Made by a program: the position numbers and the translations under genes
NCBI GenBank assembly: GCA_020435295.1
Contig: JAGQZV010000003.1
Span: 1-49,093, forward strand
Origin: Bdellovibrionales bacterium
GTDB lineage: Bacteria > Bdellovibrionota > FAC87 > UBA2466 > JACKAF01
DNA length: 49,093 nt
Direction of reading: 5' to 3'
The notes under the pieces: generated by a model
Seen by the model: the letters and a program-made list of their open reading frames with translations, nothing else
What the model was told of the DNA's origin: nothing
Database searches by the model: none
In this document: positions 35,717 through 43,514 of the stretch, one piece after another
How the letters are laid out: every line of letters begins with the position of its first letter
Numbering within the stretch: position 1 is the first letter of the stretch

Positions 35717-35824
35717 CAGTGAGTGTGCTATGAGGTGTCTTTGTCCGATCTGAAGACCTCTGGGCAGGTGCTCACTGAGATTTTCGCCGGCACCAAACCC
35801 AAACACCTTTTAAGGAGGTCTTTA
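35717..35824 (+). promoter_or_regulatory. Switch-like 5' leader of the RRM gene with anti-Shine-Dalgarno
   Basis: AAGACCTC at 35753-35760 is exactly complementary to GAGGTCTT at 35815-35822, which contains the ribosome binding site; wobble and A-U pairs extend this to 35751-35761 with 35814-35824. The same AAGACCTC can instead pair with GAGG..TCTT at 35732-35741 (two-base bulge). An outer stem CAGTGAG (35717-35723) / CTCACTG (35771-35777) encloses that alternative hairpin. So two exclusive folds exist, one hiding and one freeing the initiation site. Confidence 0.6.
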
Positions 35825-35826
35825 AA

Positions 35827-36171
35827 ATGGGTAAGAAACTATTCGTAGGTAATCTCCCGTATTCCGCCACTAACGCTGAACTCAATGGTTGGTTCGCGCC
35901 GTTTGGAACCGTTGAGTCCGCAAACTTGATCACGGATCGTGCCACTGGCCGCTCCAAGGGATTTGGCTTTGTGGAAATGGCCAATGACGATGAAGCCCAA
36001 GCGGCCATCGATGAACTCAACGGCAAAGAAGTAGAAGGCCGCGCGTTGACCGTGAATGAAGCGCGTCCCAAAGCGCCCGGTCGGTCCGGTGGCTTCGGTG
36101 GCGGTCGTGGAAACTTCCGCGGTGGTTCTTCTCGCTTCGGCGGTGACCGCAGCGGCTCTAGCCGTTACTAG
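35827..36171 (+). CDS. Glycine-rich RRM RNA-binding protein
   Basis: 114 residues. One RNA-recognition motif (residues 3-80) with RNP2 KLFVGNLPY and RNP1 SKGFGFVEM, followed by a Gly/Arg/Ser-rich tail (about 85-114). It resembles the small cold-inducible RNA-binding proteins of cyanobacteria and some proteobacteria that bind single-stranded RNA. Strong AAGGAGG ribosome binding site eight bases before the ATG, within the switch-like leader described separately. Ends before a bidirectional terminator. Regulation by temperature or by its own product is inferred. Confidence 0.93.
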   Translation: MGKKLFVGNLPYSATNAELNGWFAPFGTVESANLITDRATGRSKGFGFVEMANDDEAQAAIDELNGKEVEGRALTVNEARPKAPGRSGGFGGGRGNFRGGSSRFGGDRSGSSRY

Positions 36172-36204
36172 TTCGCTTCCGCGGTGGAGCGTACATTTAA
36201 GAAA

Positions 36205-36240
36205 AACCCTGCTCGTCCTTTGGGTGAGCGGGGTTCTTTT
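36205..36240. terminator. Bidirectional Rho-independent terminator
   Basis: Ten-bp stem AACCCTGCTC (36205-36214) / GAGCGGGGTT (36226-36235) with one G-T pair, followed by CTTTTT on the plus strand and flanked by AAAAA on the left, so it also works for the convergent GT25 gene. Confidence 0.85.
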
Positions 36241-36256
36241 TATTTGGGACTAGACG

Positions 36257-36979
36257 CTATGTTAGATTTCTTAGTATGTGCTTTTTGTAGAGTTTTTCTG
36301 CGTTCCATTTAAGAGCCGTGAGCCATGCTGGGGGGGTGCCTTCGACCCATGAGGGAAAGGTGCCGTTTTCGCTGCCTTGTTCGACGATGGGTTCGCCAAG
36401 CCACATAAATTTAAGCCCCAAGTCCCGATCCATCTGATTGAAGAGGTGATCAATGGGCCAGTGGACGGGATGGCTATGGAGCCACTCTAGCCTTTTCTTA
36501 CAGGCAGTGAGTGTCAAGATGTACGAGTCCGCCGCGCGGCTGGCGTCGTGTTCATAAAGCAGCGTTCCTTTACGAAGACGACTGCGGGGCGTGTACATGT
36601 GGCAGGCGCTACTAAGAAACACCGTGTGGTCCTCGCCTAGACGCCTCGATTCAGCCAAGACGAGCGGGAGTTTTTCTGAGAAGTTCTTAGAAAGAAGAGC
36701 GTCGTCTTCCAAAACAAGACATCTTTCGTAACCGCGTTCATAGGCCAGCTTGTGGGCGATTTGGTGTTTGCATACAACTGACTGAGTGCCGGGCGACAAA
36801 CTTGAAGCAAAGCGCCCTGTATCCTCCGGCGTGAGCTCGTGAGCGTCCTTTTCCAAAATGTACTCGAAGCCCGCGGGAAGCTTGCTAAGTTGCTTTTCGA
36901 TAGAGCGCGCCCGTGCCTCGTACCCCTTTTTACAGTGAATCACAAAGATGCCGTCCAGGCCGGGCAGTCGGGGTTCCAT
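36257..36979 (-). CDS. GT25 family glycosyltransferase (LPS-type)
   Basis: 240 residues. The GT25 fold is shown by IFVIHCKKGYEAR near the N-terminus, the acceptor-side SVVCKHQIAHKLAYE, the metal-binding LVLEDDALL and the later ADSYILT and HWPIDHLFNQ segments. Members transfer galactose or similar sugars to lipooligosaccharide or hydroxylysine-type acceptors. ATG 36979 has no strong ribosome binding site. It follows the interrupted GST gene on the same strand by a short gap and so may share its transcript. Confidence 0.8.
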   Translation of the reverse strand: MEPRLPGLDGIFVIHCKKGYEARARSIEKQLSKLPAGFEYILEKDAHELTPEDTGRFASSLSPGTQSVVCKHQIAHKLAYERGYERCLVLEDDALLSKNFSEKLPLVLAESRRLGEDHTVFLSSACHMYTPRSRLRKGTLLYEHDASRAADSYILTLTACKKRLEWLHSHPVHWPIDHLFNQMDRDLGLKFMWLGEPIVEQGSENGTFPSWVEGTPPAWLTALKWNAEKLYKKHILRNLT

Positions 36980-37011
36980 CCGATTGCTCTACCATACCGG
37001 CGTGCTACGCG

Positions 37012-37089
37012 CTAGCGCGGGCGATCGCGCCTCAGGGTGGCTTTTTGGAAGGCCGGGCGTTGTTGCAACCGTTCTAAGTACAGTTCTTA
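37012..37089 (-). pseudogene. Detached C-terminal tail of the glutathione S-transferase
   Basis: After the TAA at 37089-37087 the same frame continues for 24 codons to a TAG at 37014-37012, encoding ELYLERLQQRPAFQKA and a basic end. This is the usual last helix of GST proteins, giving a total of about 207 codons, the normal family length. The stop therefore looks like a recent nonsense change, a read-through site or a sequence error. Confidence 0.65.
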
Positions 37090-37635
37090 CCGCGGGTAGC
37101 CGAGTGGGACATCAGATCGAACCGCCCAGATCAAACAGTTGCCCGCGATGATGTCGGCGACAGAAAAACGCTCGCCGACCAGAAAATTTCGATCCTTCAA
37201 TCCGATATTGAGCGCTTTGGTGGCTTCTGCGAACTCCCGTTTGCCCTGCTCGCGCATCTGCGGCACGCGCTTGGCTTCAGGCAAAGCGAATGTGTTCTTT
37301 GCCATGGTCCAAAGACCTTGCTCCAACTCGGTCGTAACAAAGGAGACCCATTGGTTGTAGAGCGCTCGTTCTTTGGTATAGGGCTTGGGAGAAAGATGCT
37401 TTTCCGGAAACTTGTCAGCAAGGTACGTGCATATTGCCGAGGACTCGAAAAGCACGAACCCATCATCTTCAATGACGGGGACTTTGCCATACGGATTTTT
37501 GTTTAGAAACTCAGGAGTTCGGCTTTCACCGGTTTTAGGATCGATGGGAATATGCTCATACGGGATTCCCAGCTCCTCCGCCGTCCAAATAGCTCGAAAG
37601 GTTCGGGTTCTGATCGAGCCGTAGATTTTCAGCAT
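37087..37635 (-). CDS. Glutathione S-transferase family protein, shortened by an in-frame TAA
   Basis: 182 residues to the stop. The N-terminal thioredoxin-like domain has LKIYGSIRTRTFRAIWTAEE, NPYGKVPVIED (cis-Pro) and ESSAICTYLA, all GST signatures for glutathione binding; the helical C-domain has FLVGERFSVADIIAGN (N-capping box). It ends GYPR just where the final helix should begin; that helix is encoded in frame after the stop. Good GGAGGG before the ATG. If not read through, it may still fold, as the lost part is peripheral. Divergent from the arsenite methyltransferase gene. Confidence 0.85.
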   Translation of the reverse strand: MLKIYGSIRTRTFRAIWTAEELGIPYEHIPIDPKTGESRTPEFLNKNPYGKVPVIEDDGFVLFESSAICTYLADKFPEKHLSPKPYTKERALYNQWVSFVTTELEQGLWTMAKNTFALPEAKRVPQMREQGKREFAEATKALNIGLKDRNFLVGERFSVADIIAGNCLIWAVRSDVPLGYPR

Positions 37636-37712
37636 AGAGCCCTCCGCTACGCAAAGTCTCTCTCTCGACGTCTTTTGGCAAGGAGCATTGTTCCAAAGCT
37701 GCCCACGTACTT

Positions 37713-37740
37713 TTGGAAGCCGTACATGTTGTGGTAGGAT
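37713..37740 (+). promoter_or_regulatory. Candidate promoter of the arsenite methyltransferase gene
   Basis: TTGGAA (37713-37718), a 16-base spacer and TAGGAT (37735-37740); the start point would be near 37747, just before GGGAGGGGG and the ATG at 37764. No ArsR-type operator recognised. Confidence 0.4.
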
Positions 37741-37763
37741 GCTGCGCTGGGGGAGGGGGTAAG

Positions 37764-38804
37764 ATGGACGCCACGATTGAAAGCGTAAAAGAGTATTATG
37801 GGAAGGTGCTGCAGGGATCTAAAGATCTCAAAACCAGTGCCTGTTGTGCAGTGGAGGCGCTATCGCCGGCACTGCAGAAAATTGTATCGCAAATACACCC
37901 CGAAGTGCGGGATCGCTTCTATGGTTGTGGAGCTCCGTTCCCGGCGCAATTAGAAGGCGCAACTGTCTTAGATTTGGGATGTGGAACAGGAAGAGATTGC
38001 TACGTGCTGTCTCAGTTGGTAGGCGAATCGGGGCACGTAATTGGCGTCGACATGACGCCCCCTCAACTTGAAATTGCTCGAACGCACGCCGAATACCATA
38101 GAAAGCAATTCGGGCACTCCCGATCGAACGTAACCTTTCTCGAGGCATACATCGAAGATCTTCAGTCTGCTGGGATTGCGGACTCTTCCGTGGACGTTGT
38201 GGTGTCGAACTGCGTGACAAATCTATCCCCAGACAAAAAGCGGGTGTTTTCGGAACTGCTTCGCGTTCTTAAACCCGGCGGAGAGCTCTATCTTTCTGAT
38301 GTGTTTTCGTTGCAGCGTCTGCCCAACTACTTCCGCGAAGATCCAGTACTGCTTGGCGAATGCTTGGGGGGGGCGCTCTACGTAGAAGATTTTCGCCGAC
38401 TGCTTCTTGACCTCGGTGTTCGCGACTACCGCGTTATGAACCGTAGCAAGATAGAGTTAGTCAACGACTCCGTGGCCACCAAAGCTGGCGGTTTTGATTT
38501 CTATTCCATAACGGTACGGGCTTTCAAACTTGATTTGGAAGATCGTTGCGAAGACTACGGACAGGTGGCCCACTATTTGGGATCCATTGCGGAAATGCCG
38601 CATGGGTTTCGTCTGGATGATCACCATTATTTTGCGACCGGAAAAAGACTGGCTGTCTGTAGCAATACGGCCTCCATGCTGAGCGCTACCCGTTTTGCTC
38701 CTCACTTCTGCATTGAGGGGAATCTGAAGCGTCACTACGGGTTGTTTGATTGCGGCCCGGCTGCCGCCGCCAGCGCCGATCCGGGCCCGGGGGCGTGTTG
38801 CTAG
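37764..38804 (+). CDS. arsM: Arsenite S-adenosylmethionine methyltransferase
   Basis: 346 residues. SAM-binding VLDLGCGTGRDCY (68-80) and GVDMTPPQLEIA follow the class I fold. The As(III)-binding cysteines fit: Cys55 in FYGCGAP, Cys150 in VSNCVTNLS and Cys200 in LLGECLGGAL. The C-terminal region (HHYFATGKRLAVCSNTASML, RFAPHF) is also typical. It methylates arsenite to volatile or less retained species. The extreme C-terminus is Ala/Gly/Pro-rich and ends CC. Strong G-rich ribosome binding site. No other ars gene lies beside it; the next operon is metabolic. Confidence 0.93.
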   Translation: MDATIESVKEYYGKVLQGSKDLKTSACCAVEALSPALQKIVSQIHPEVRDRFYGCGAPFPAQLEGATVLDLGCGTGRDCYVLSQLVGESGHVIGVDMTPPQLEIARTHAEYHRKQFGHSRSNVTFLEAYIEDLQSAGIADSSVDVVVSNCVTNLSPDKKRVFSELLRVLKPGGELYLSDVFSLQRLPNYFREDPVLLGECLGGALYVEDFRRLLLDLGVRDYRVMNRSKIELVNDSVATKAGGFDFYSITVRAFKLDLEDRCEDYGQVAHYLGSIAEMPHGFRLDDHHYFATGKRLAVCSNTASMLSATRFAPHFCIEGNLKRHYGLFDCGPAAAASADPGPGACC

Positions 38805-38879
38805 TCCAGCCTTGGTAGAAATCTGTTTTCAAATGCCGCTGGTTCCGCCAATCTAGGCGCCATCACGATTGGAGGGGCT

Positions 38880-39740
38880 ATGGTTACCAAATCTTTTCCA
38901 GCTTGGGCAGAAATCATCAATTTAAAGGACTACCCCATTGAAGATTTGAATACGGCGCAGGCGCAGGCTCTGCTCGCGCGCTGCCGCCACTCCTTGCAGC
39001 AAGACGGGAGTTGCGAGATGCCGGGTTTTGTAACCCCACTAGCCTTGGAGCGCCTGGTGCAGGAAGGGCACTGGCTAGAGGGGAGCGCCTTTCACAATTC
39101 TCTTGTCGGCAATGCCTATCTGGACGAATTGGATCCGTCCCTACCCGAGGGAGATCCACGCCGAGCGGTGGACGTGACATCCTTGGGCGCTGTTGCGTAC
39201 GATGAGTTTCCGATGGACTCTTGGCTTCGTAAGATCTACGAGTGGGATCCGGTGATGCGCTTTATAGGCGCGATCTTGGAACTTCCGGAGATCTTTCGGT
39301 ATGGAGATCCGATGAGCGGACTGAATTTGGCCGTCATGAAGGATGGGGACTACCTGCGGTGGCATTTTGACCAGTGCGATTTCGTTACCTCACTGGCCAT
39401 TCAGCTTTCCGATACAGGCGGTGAATTCGAATTCATTCCTAGGCTGCGCTCGGCAGACAACCCGAATTATGAAAAGGTAAGCGAGGTCCTTGCGGGTAGC
39501 CGAGAAGGAGTGGTTACCTTGGCAAACACGCCCGGGACGTTGCTTCTATTTCAAGGGCACAACTCCATCCATCGGGTTACCAAAATAAAAGGGATGACGC
39601 CGCGGTTGATTGCACTGCTGTCCTATGCGGAAAAAGCCGATCTCATGGGAACGGAGTACTTGCGACGCATCCGATATGGGCGGGTCACGAGTCATCAGGC
39701 GCCCCGAAGTTTTGCGGAGGTAGGCCACCGTGCGTCCTAA
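38880..39740 (+). CDS. 2-oxoglutarate/Fe(II)-dependent oxygenase-like protein
   Basis: 286 residues, cytoplasmic. The double-stranded beta-helix signature is seen as WHFDQCDF (His162, Asp164), SIHRV (His231) and PRLIALLSY (Arg242, for 2-oxoglutarate), with TPGTLLLFQG between. Such enzymes hydroxylate or otherwise oxidise small molecules using O2 and 2-oxoglutarate. GGAGGGGC lies before the ATG. It overlaps the aldehyde dehydrogenase gene by 11 bases and heads a three-gene operon with a methylaspartate ammonia-lyase homologue. Substrate unknown. Confidence 0.78.
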   Translation: MVTKSFPAWAEIINLKDYPIEDLNTAQAQALLARCRHSLQQDGSCEMPGFVTPLALERLVQEGHWLEGSAFHNSLVGNAYLDELDPSLPEGDPRRAVDVTSLGAVAYDEFPMDSWLRKIYEWDPVMRFIGAILELPEIFRYGDPMSGLNLAVMKDGDYLRWHFDQCDFVTSLAIQLSDTGGEFEFIPRLRSADNPNYEKVSEVLAGSREGVVTLANTPGTLLLFQGHNSIHRVTKIKGMTPRLIALLSYAEKADLMGTEYLRRIRYGRVTSHQAPRSFAEVGHRAS

Positions 39741-41202
39741 ACTGGAGTGGGCAGAAAACTGGCTAAGCTCCCCCAAGGGGTTGTATGTGGGAGGAGAATG
39801 GGTAAACGGCCAGTCTTACTATGAGAGCGAAAATCCGTTTACACAAAAGGCCCACGCCCAACTCACCGATGCCACGAGTAAGGACGTAGATCGTGCGGTG
39901 GAATGTGCGCGGCAGGCCCTCAAGGGCCCCTGGGCAAAAATCAGTCGGCGAGAGCGTTCCGAGATATTGCGAAAACTCGGCGCCTTGGTGCGCGACAACC
40001 AGGACGAACTTGCGACACTGGAGAGTCTTGACAACGGCAAGACGTTTGAGGAAGCGCTGGGGGGGGATCTTCCGGACTCCGCGGATATCTTTGACTACTA
40101 TGCCGGGTGGACCGACAAGTTCTACGCTGAGAATTGCCCAGTGGAAGCCGGTTTTGTGAATTACACTGTCCACGAACCCATCGGCGTGTGCGGCTTAATC
40201 GTCCCCTGGAATTTTCCCCTGCTTCTCGCGCAATGGAAAGTTGCCCCGGCCCTAAGTATGGGTAACACGGTGATCGTAAAGCCCGCGCCTTTTACGTCGC
40301 TGTCCTACGTTCGATTTGTTGAACTCGTGCATGAGTCCGGTCTTCTGCCTCCCGGGGTGCTCAATCTTGTGACCGGCGATGTGCAAGCAGGCAAAGCGAT
40401 TGCGGAGCACCCTGGAATTGACAAGGTGTCTTTTACCGGCAGTACAGCCGTTGGCAAACAGATCGTCCAGAGTTCGGGTATGACCAATTTAAAAAACGTT
40501 ACGTTGGAACTTGGGGGCAAATCACCCAATATTATTTTCCAGGATACCCCGGACCTAGATAAGGTTATCGACCGTTCGTTTAGTCTGATGTTCTCGCAAA
40601 AGGGTGAGAAGTGCACGGAACCCACGCGGTTTTTAATACACAACGCGGTTTACGATAAGGTTGCCGCTCGCCTCAGGGATTTGGCGCAAGCTGTCCGTTG
40701 CGGGAATCCGCTTGACCCAGAAACTCAGCAAGGGCCGCAATGCCACCGGGCTCATCAAGAGCGCATTTTGACGTACATTGAAGCGGGAAAAAAAGATGGC
40801 GCGAAGTTGCTCTGTGGCGGTGGGCCGGATACCTCGCAAGCGAACGGCTACTTTGTTCGCCCGACGATTTTCGGAGATGTCGACAATCGTTCCAAGATTG
40901 CTCAGGAGGAAATCTTCGGGCCAGTCCTATGCTTGATTCGATTTGAGACGGAAAATGAGGCCATTGGCATAGCCAATGACAGTCCCTACGGACTTGCTGC
41001 CGGCGTTTACACGGCGGATCTGTCACGCGCGCACCGCGTGGCGGGAGCGCTTGAGGCCGGTATGGTTTTTGTAAATCACTACGGGTGTTACCATTTTGCT
41101 AGCCCATTCGGTGGCATCAAGCAGAGTGGTTGGGGGAGAGAAATGGGTGTTCATTCTCTAGCGGAATATACGCGCTTAAAGTCCATTTGGATAAAACACT
41201 GA
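39730..41202 (+). CDS. NAD(P)-dependent aldehyde dehydrogenase
   Basis: 490 residues, full length. Asn161 in PWNFP, Lys184 in VIVKPAP, FTGSTAVGK as NAD contact, Glu260 in LELGGKSPN and catalytic Cys295 in KGEKCTEPTR are all in their expected places. The usual Glu after KPA is replaced by Pro, which may matter for NAD versus NADP. The sequence around Cys295 (KGEKCTEPTR instead of GQxC type) is unusual. GTG start with GGAGGTAGG upstream, overlapping the oxygenase gene. It probably oxidises an aldehyde formed or supplied in the same pathway. Confidence 0.93.
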   Translation: MRPKLEWAENWLSSPKGLYVGGEWVNGQSYYESENPFTQKAHAQLTDATSKDVDRAVECARQALKGPWAKISRRERSEILRKLGALVRDNQDELATLESLDNGKTFEEALGGDLPDSADIFDYYAGWTDKFYAENCPVEAGFVNYTVHEPIGVCGLIVPWNFPLLLAQWKVAPALSMGNTVIVKPAPFTSLSYVRFVELVHESGLLPPGVLNLVTGDVQAGKAIAEHPGIDKVSFTGSTAVGKQIVQSSGMTNLKNVTLELGGKSPNIIFQDTPDLDKVIDRSFSLMFSQKGEKCTEPTRFLIHNAVYDKVAARLRDLAQAVRCGNPLDPETQQGPQCHRAHQERILTYIEAGKKDGAKLLCGGGPDTSQANGYFVRPTIFGDVDNRSKIAQEEIFGPVLCLIRFETENEAIGIANDSPYGLAAGVYTADLSRAHRVAGALEAGMVFVNHYGCYHFASPFGGIKQSGWGREMGVHSLAEYTRLKSIWIKH

Positions 41203-41203
41203 C

Positions 41204-42397
41204 GTGCGCTTTTCCATTCAACACGTGCTCGCCGTACCTGGGCTAGGTGCGTACTACAATGAAGACTTGGCGGGGTTGCAACAAACCCCCATGGCACCTT
41301 CGCTGCGGTACACCGCACCGGCTCGCACAGCGGGCCTGGAAAGGATGCGGCAAGTGGCCGAAGTCTTAAGCGTAGGGCTTCAAGTGCAAACGCACGGCAT
41401 ATTTTGGGGGGACGCCGTGGGTGTGTCCTACGCTGGCAAATCGGGACGTGAGGGCGTTTTTCGAGCTGGTGCAGCTAGCGTTGGGATACTGCAGACGCGT
41501 GTGGGTGAGCTCGGGAGAGATTTTGTCGACGATTGCGAAAGACTTTCGGAGTGGGGAATTTCAAAAGCGTTTGAGTACGGCGTTTCGCAGGCCCTCCTGC
41601 GTGCCCACGCCGCGGTAGCCGGCAAGTCCCTAACCCAGTTCTTATGTGAACGATACTCTCGCCCGCTCCCAACCCAGTCCGTGCCTCTCCACGGATCCTG
41701 CGGTTATGACTGGGAGGACAACGTGGATAAGATGGTGTTCTATCGATTGGCCTCTTTACCGGCGGGGGAGGGCGATGATCTTCCCCATCGTTTGGGGAAA
41801 AACGGGGAAAAACTTCTCAGCTACGTAGGCTGGCTTAAAGAGCGAGTAGCGTTGCAGGAAGGCTACGTACCTGTGTTTCATTTTGATGTACATGGCGGCT
41901 TAGATCTTGTTTTCGATGGGGATCGAGATCGCATCCTTGAGTTCCTGTGCCGCCTTGCCGAAGCTTGTTCGCCGTTTCGAGTGCGGGTGGAAAGCCCACT
42001 GCAGGCAACGTCCCGAGAGGAGATGTTGCAGTCCTATCGCACGCTACATGACGCCCTTAGAAAGGGTCCGGTGGAGCTGGTTGCCGATGAGTGGGCCAAT
42101 ACGCTTGATGACATCAAGGTGTTTGCGGAGGCGGGTGTCGTCGATATGATTCACATTAAGATGCCCGATCTGGGATCGGTCCACAATACAATTCGCGCCA
42201 TCGAGACGTGCCAGAAAAACGCAGTGGCGTCTCTCTTAGGAGGGAGTTGTGTTGAGACATACATGTCGTCGTCAATCGCAGCCCCCATCGCGCTAGCGCT
42301 GCGCCCAACCCTGCTAATGGCGAAATCGGGGATGGGCGTTAATGAAGCGGTGTCTTCTTTAAATAATGAAATGTTACGCGAATTGGCATTGCTGTAG
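41204..42397 (+). CDS. Methylaspartate ammonia-lyase homologue (enolase superfamily)
   Basis: 397 residues. Capping domain followed by an enolase-type barrel. LPHRLGKNGEKLLSYVGWL carries His195; FHFDVHGGL Asp228; RVESPLQ Glu263; LVADEWANTLDDIK Asp295; IHIKMPDLG Lys319; and LLGGSCVET and AKSGMGVNEA complete the family pattern. Methylaspartate ammonia-lyase converts threo-3-methylaspartate to mesaconate. The Gln two residues before the catalytic Lys is His317 here, so the substrate may differ. GTG start one base after the aldehyde dehydrogenase stop. No glutamate mutase genes are visible nearby. Confidence 0.85.
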   Translation: MRFSIQHVLAVPGLGAYYNEDLAGLQQTPMAPSLRYTAPARTAGLERMRQVAEVLSVGLQVQTHGIFWGDAVGVSYAGKSGREGVFRAGAASVGILQTRVGELGRDFVDDCERLSEWGISKAFEYGVSQALLRAHAAVAGKSLTQFLCERYSRPLPTQSVPLHGSCGYDWEDNVDKMVFYRLASLPAGEGDDLPHRLGKNGEKLLSYVGWLKERVALQEGYVPVFHFDVHGGLDLVFDGDRDRILEFLCRLAEACSPFRVRVESPLQATSREEMLQSYRTLHDALRKGPVELVADEWANTLDDIKVFAEAGVVDMIHIKMPDLGSVHNTIRAIETCQKNAVASLLGGSCVETYMSSSIAAPIALALRPTLLMAKSGMGVNEAVSSLNNEMLRELALL

Positions 42398-42482
42398 AAG
42401 ATCCGAAAGCGCGTGTTTTCCGCCCTGCTGAAAGATTTCGAGCATGCTTTAAAAAACTGCCGTCGCTTGTTACAGTACTTTT

Positions 42483-42923
42483 ATGTCCGTTAGAAATACC
42501 CTAATTGTATGGTTTCTTTGTGCCCCTCTGTCTGCTTTTGCGGTATGCGTAACATCTGGCTCGGCAAATCTACGATCCGGGCCGGGGACGAAATACCGAG
42601 TGTCCTGGAAGGTACAGAAGTACATGCCGTTTGACGTAGTGAAGAGTTCCGGTGACTGGTACCGTGTGAAAGATCTCGACGGTGATATTCATTGGATTCA
42701 CAAACAACTTGTGACGTCTCGCTATTATTGTGCCGTCATCAAGTCGACGACGGCCAACATGCGTACCGGGCCAGCAAATCACTACCCGCAAAGCCCAATC
42801 TACCCGGTGGCGAACCACTATGACTCCTTTCGACTCTTGAAGCAAAAGGAGAGCTGGGCGTACGTTGAAGATCCGGATGGGGATAAGTTTTGGGTACACC
42901 GTTCTCTTATTTGGGTGCACTAG
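42483..42923 (+). CDS. Exported protein with two bacterial SH3 (SH3b) repeats
   Basis: 146 residues. Signal peptide 1-20 (ending SAFA), then two SH3b repeats: ANLRSGPGTKYRVSWKV to WIHKQLV, and ANMRTGPANHYPQSPIY to FWVHRSLIWVH. Such repeats bind peptidoglycan or protein partners in the periplasm. No ribosome binding site is visible; TACAGT at about 42470 lies so close to the ATG that the mRNA may be almost leaderless. Single gene. Confidence 0.88.
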   Translation: MSVRNTLIVWFLCAPLSAFAVCVTSGSANLRSGPGTKYRVSWKVQKYMPFDVVKSSGDWYRVKDLDGDIHWIHKQLVTSRYYCAVIKSTTANMRTGPANHYPQSPIYPVANHYDSFRLLKQKESWAYVEDPDGDKFWVHRSLIWVH

Positions 42924-42992
42924 CACTGCTGGCCATTTTCTTTTCTAGCTTGTTCCAGTATGCTACGCGCCACAAGTATTGAGGGTTACGCT

Positions 42993-43241
42993 ATGAAAAA
43001 AACTTTGATCGTTACGGTGCTATCAGTGTTGATGCTTGCACTGGGGTACGTATTGCGACCGACCGAGGCTCCTTATTTGGGCGTGGAAGCTAGTGGTGCA
43101 ACCGATGCCGAAAGCTCCACGGCCGCAGTGCCGGGCGGCGACACGCCAGCCACAGAGGCAGTTGAAAATGCGGCGGGCGACGACGAGCCGACTGGCGAGC
43201 CAGCTCCCGCAGCGGACGCGGAGCCAGAGCCAGAAGATTAA
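42993..43241 (+). CDS. Small membrane-anchored protein with acidic Ala/Glu/Pro tail
   Basis: 82 residues. MKKTLIVTVLSVLMLALGYVL is a signal anchor or uncleaved signal peptide, followed by about 55 residues rich in Ala, Glu, Asp, Pro and Thr with no cysteines and no predicted fold. GAGGG before the ATG supports translation. Function not recognised; possibly a periplasmic linker protein. Confidence 0.6.
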   Translation: MKKTLIVTVLSVLMLALGYVLRPTEAPYLGVEASGATDAESSTAAVPGGDTPATEAVENAAGDDEPTGEPAPAADAEPEPED

Positions 43242-43514
43242 CATTCACCATAAATATTTAATTATACTTATTAATTCCAGGTGCTTGCCGGGTGGCTCAA
43301 AGCTGGCAAGCGGCTCGTGTTTGACAAAAAGCCCAGCCTGCGGATAAGAGGGAAATCTTTGGGTCGGTTCTAGATTGGAGCGGCGCAGGAAGAAAAAGCG
43401 CGTTGCGGCAGATTGTTTTTGGGAAAGTTTATACGAAAAGCGACTTCATTGGTTCGCGTTGAGGGCAACATCGTTTATATTAAGGTATTAACGCTTACGA
43501 GTTTGGATTAAATA
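43242..43514 (+). promoter_or_regulatory. Long leader and promoter region of topA
   Basis: 273 bases without a gene. It begins with a very AT-rich stretch (43250-43277), then a strong hairpin GCTTGCC (43283-43289) / GGCAAGC (43305-43311), then a promoter-like TTGACA (43321-43326) with GATAAG at 43343-43348 (16-base spacer). A transcript from there would carry a leader of about 160 bases. A further TATATT occurs near 43476. Changes in supercoiling often control topA, but nothing specific can be read. Confidence 0.45.
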
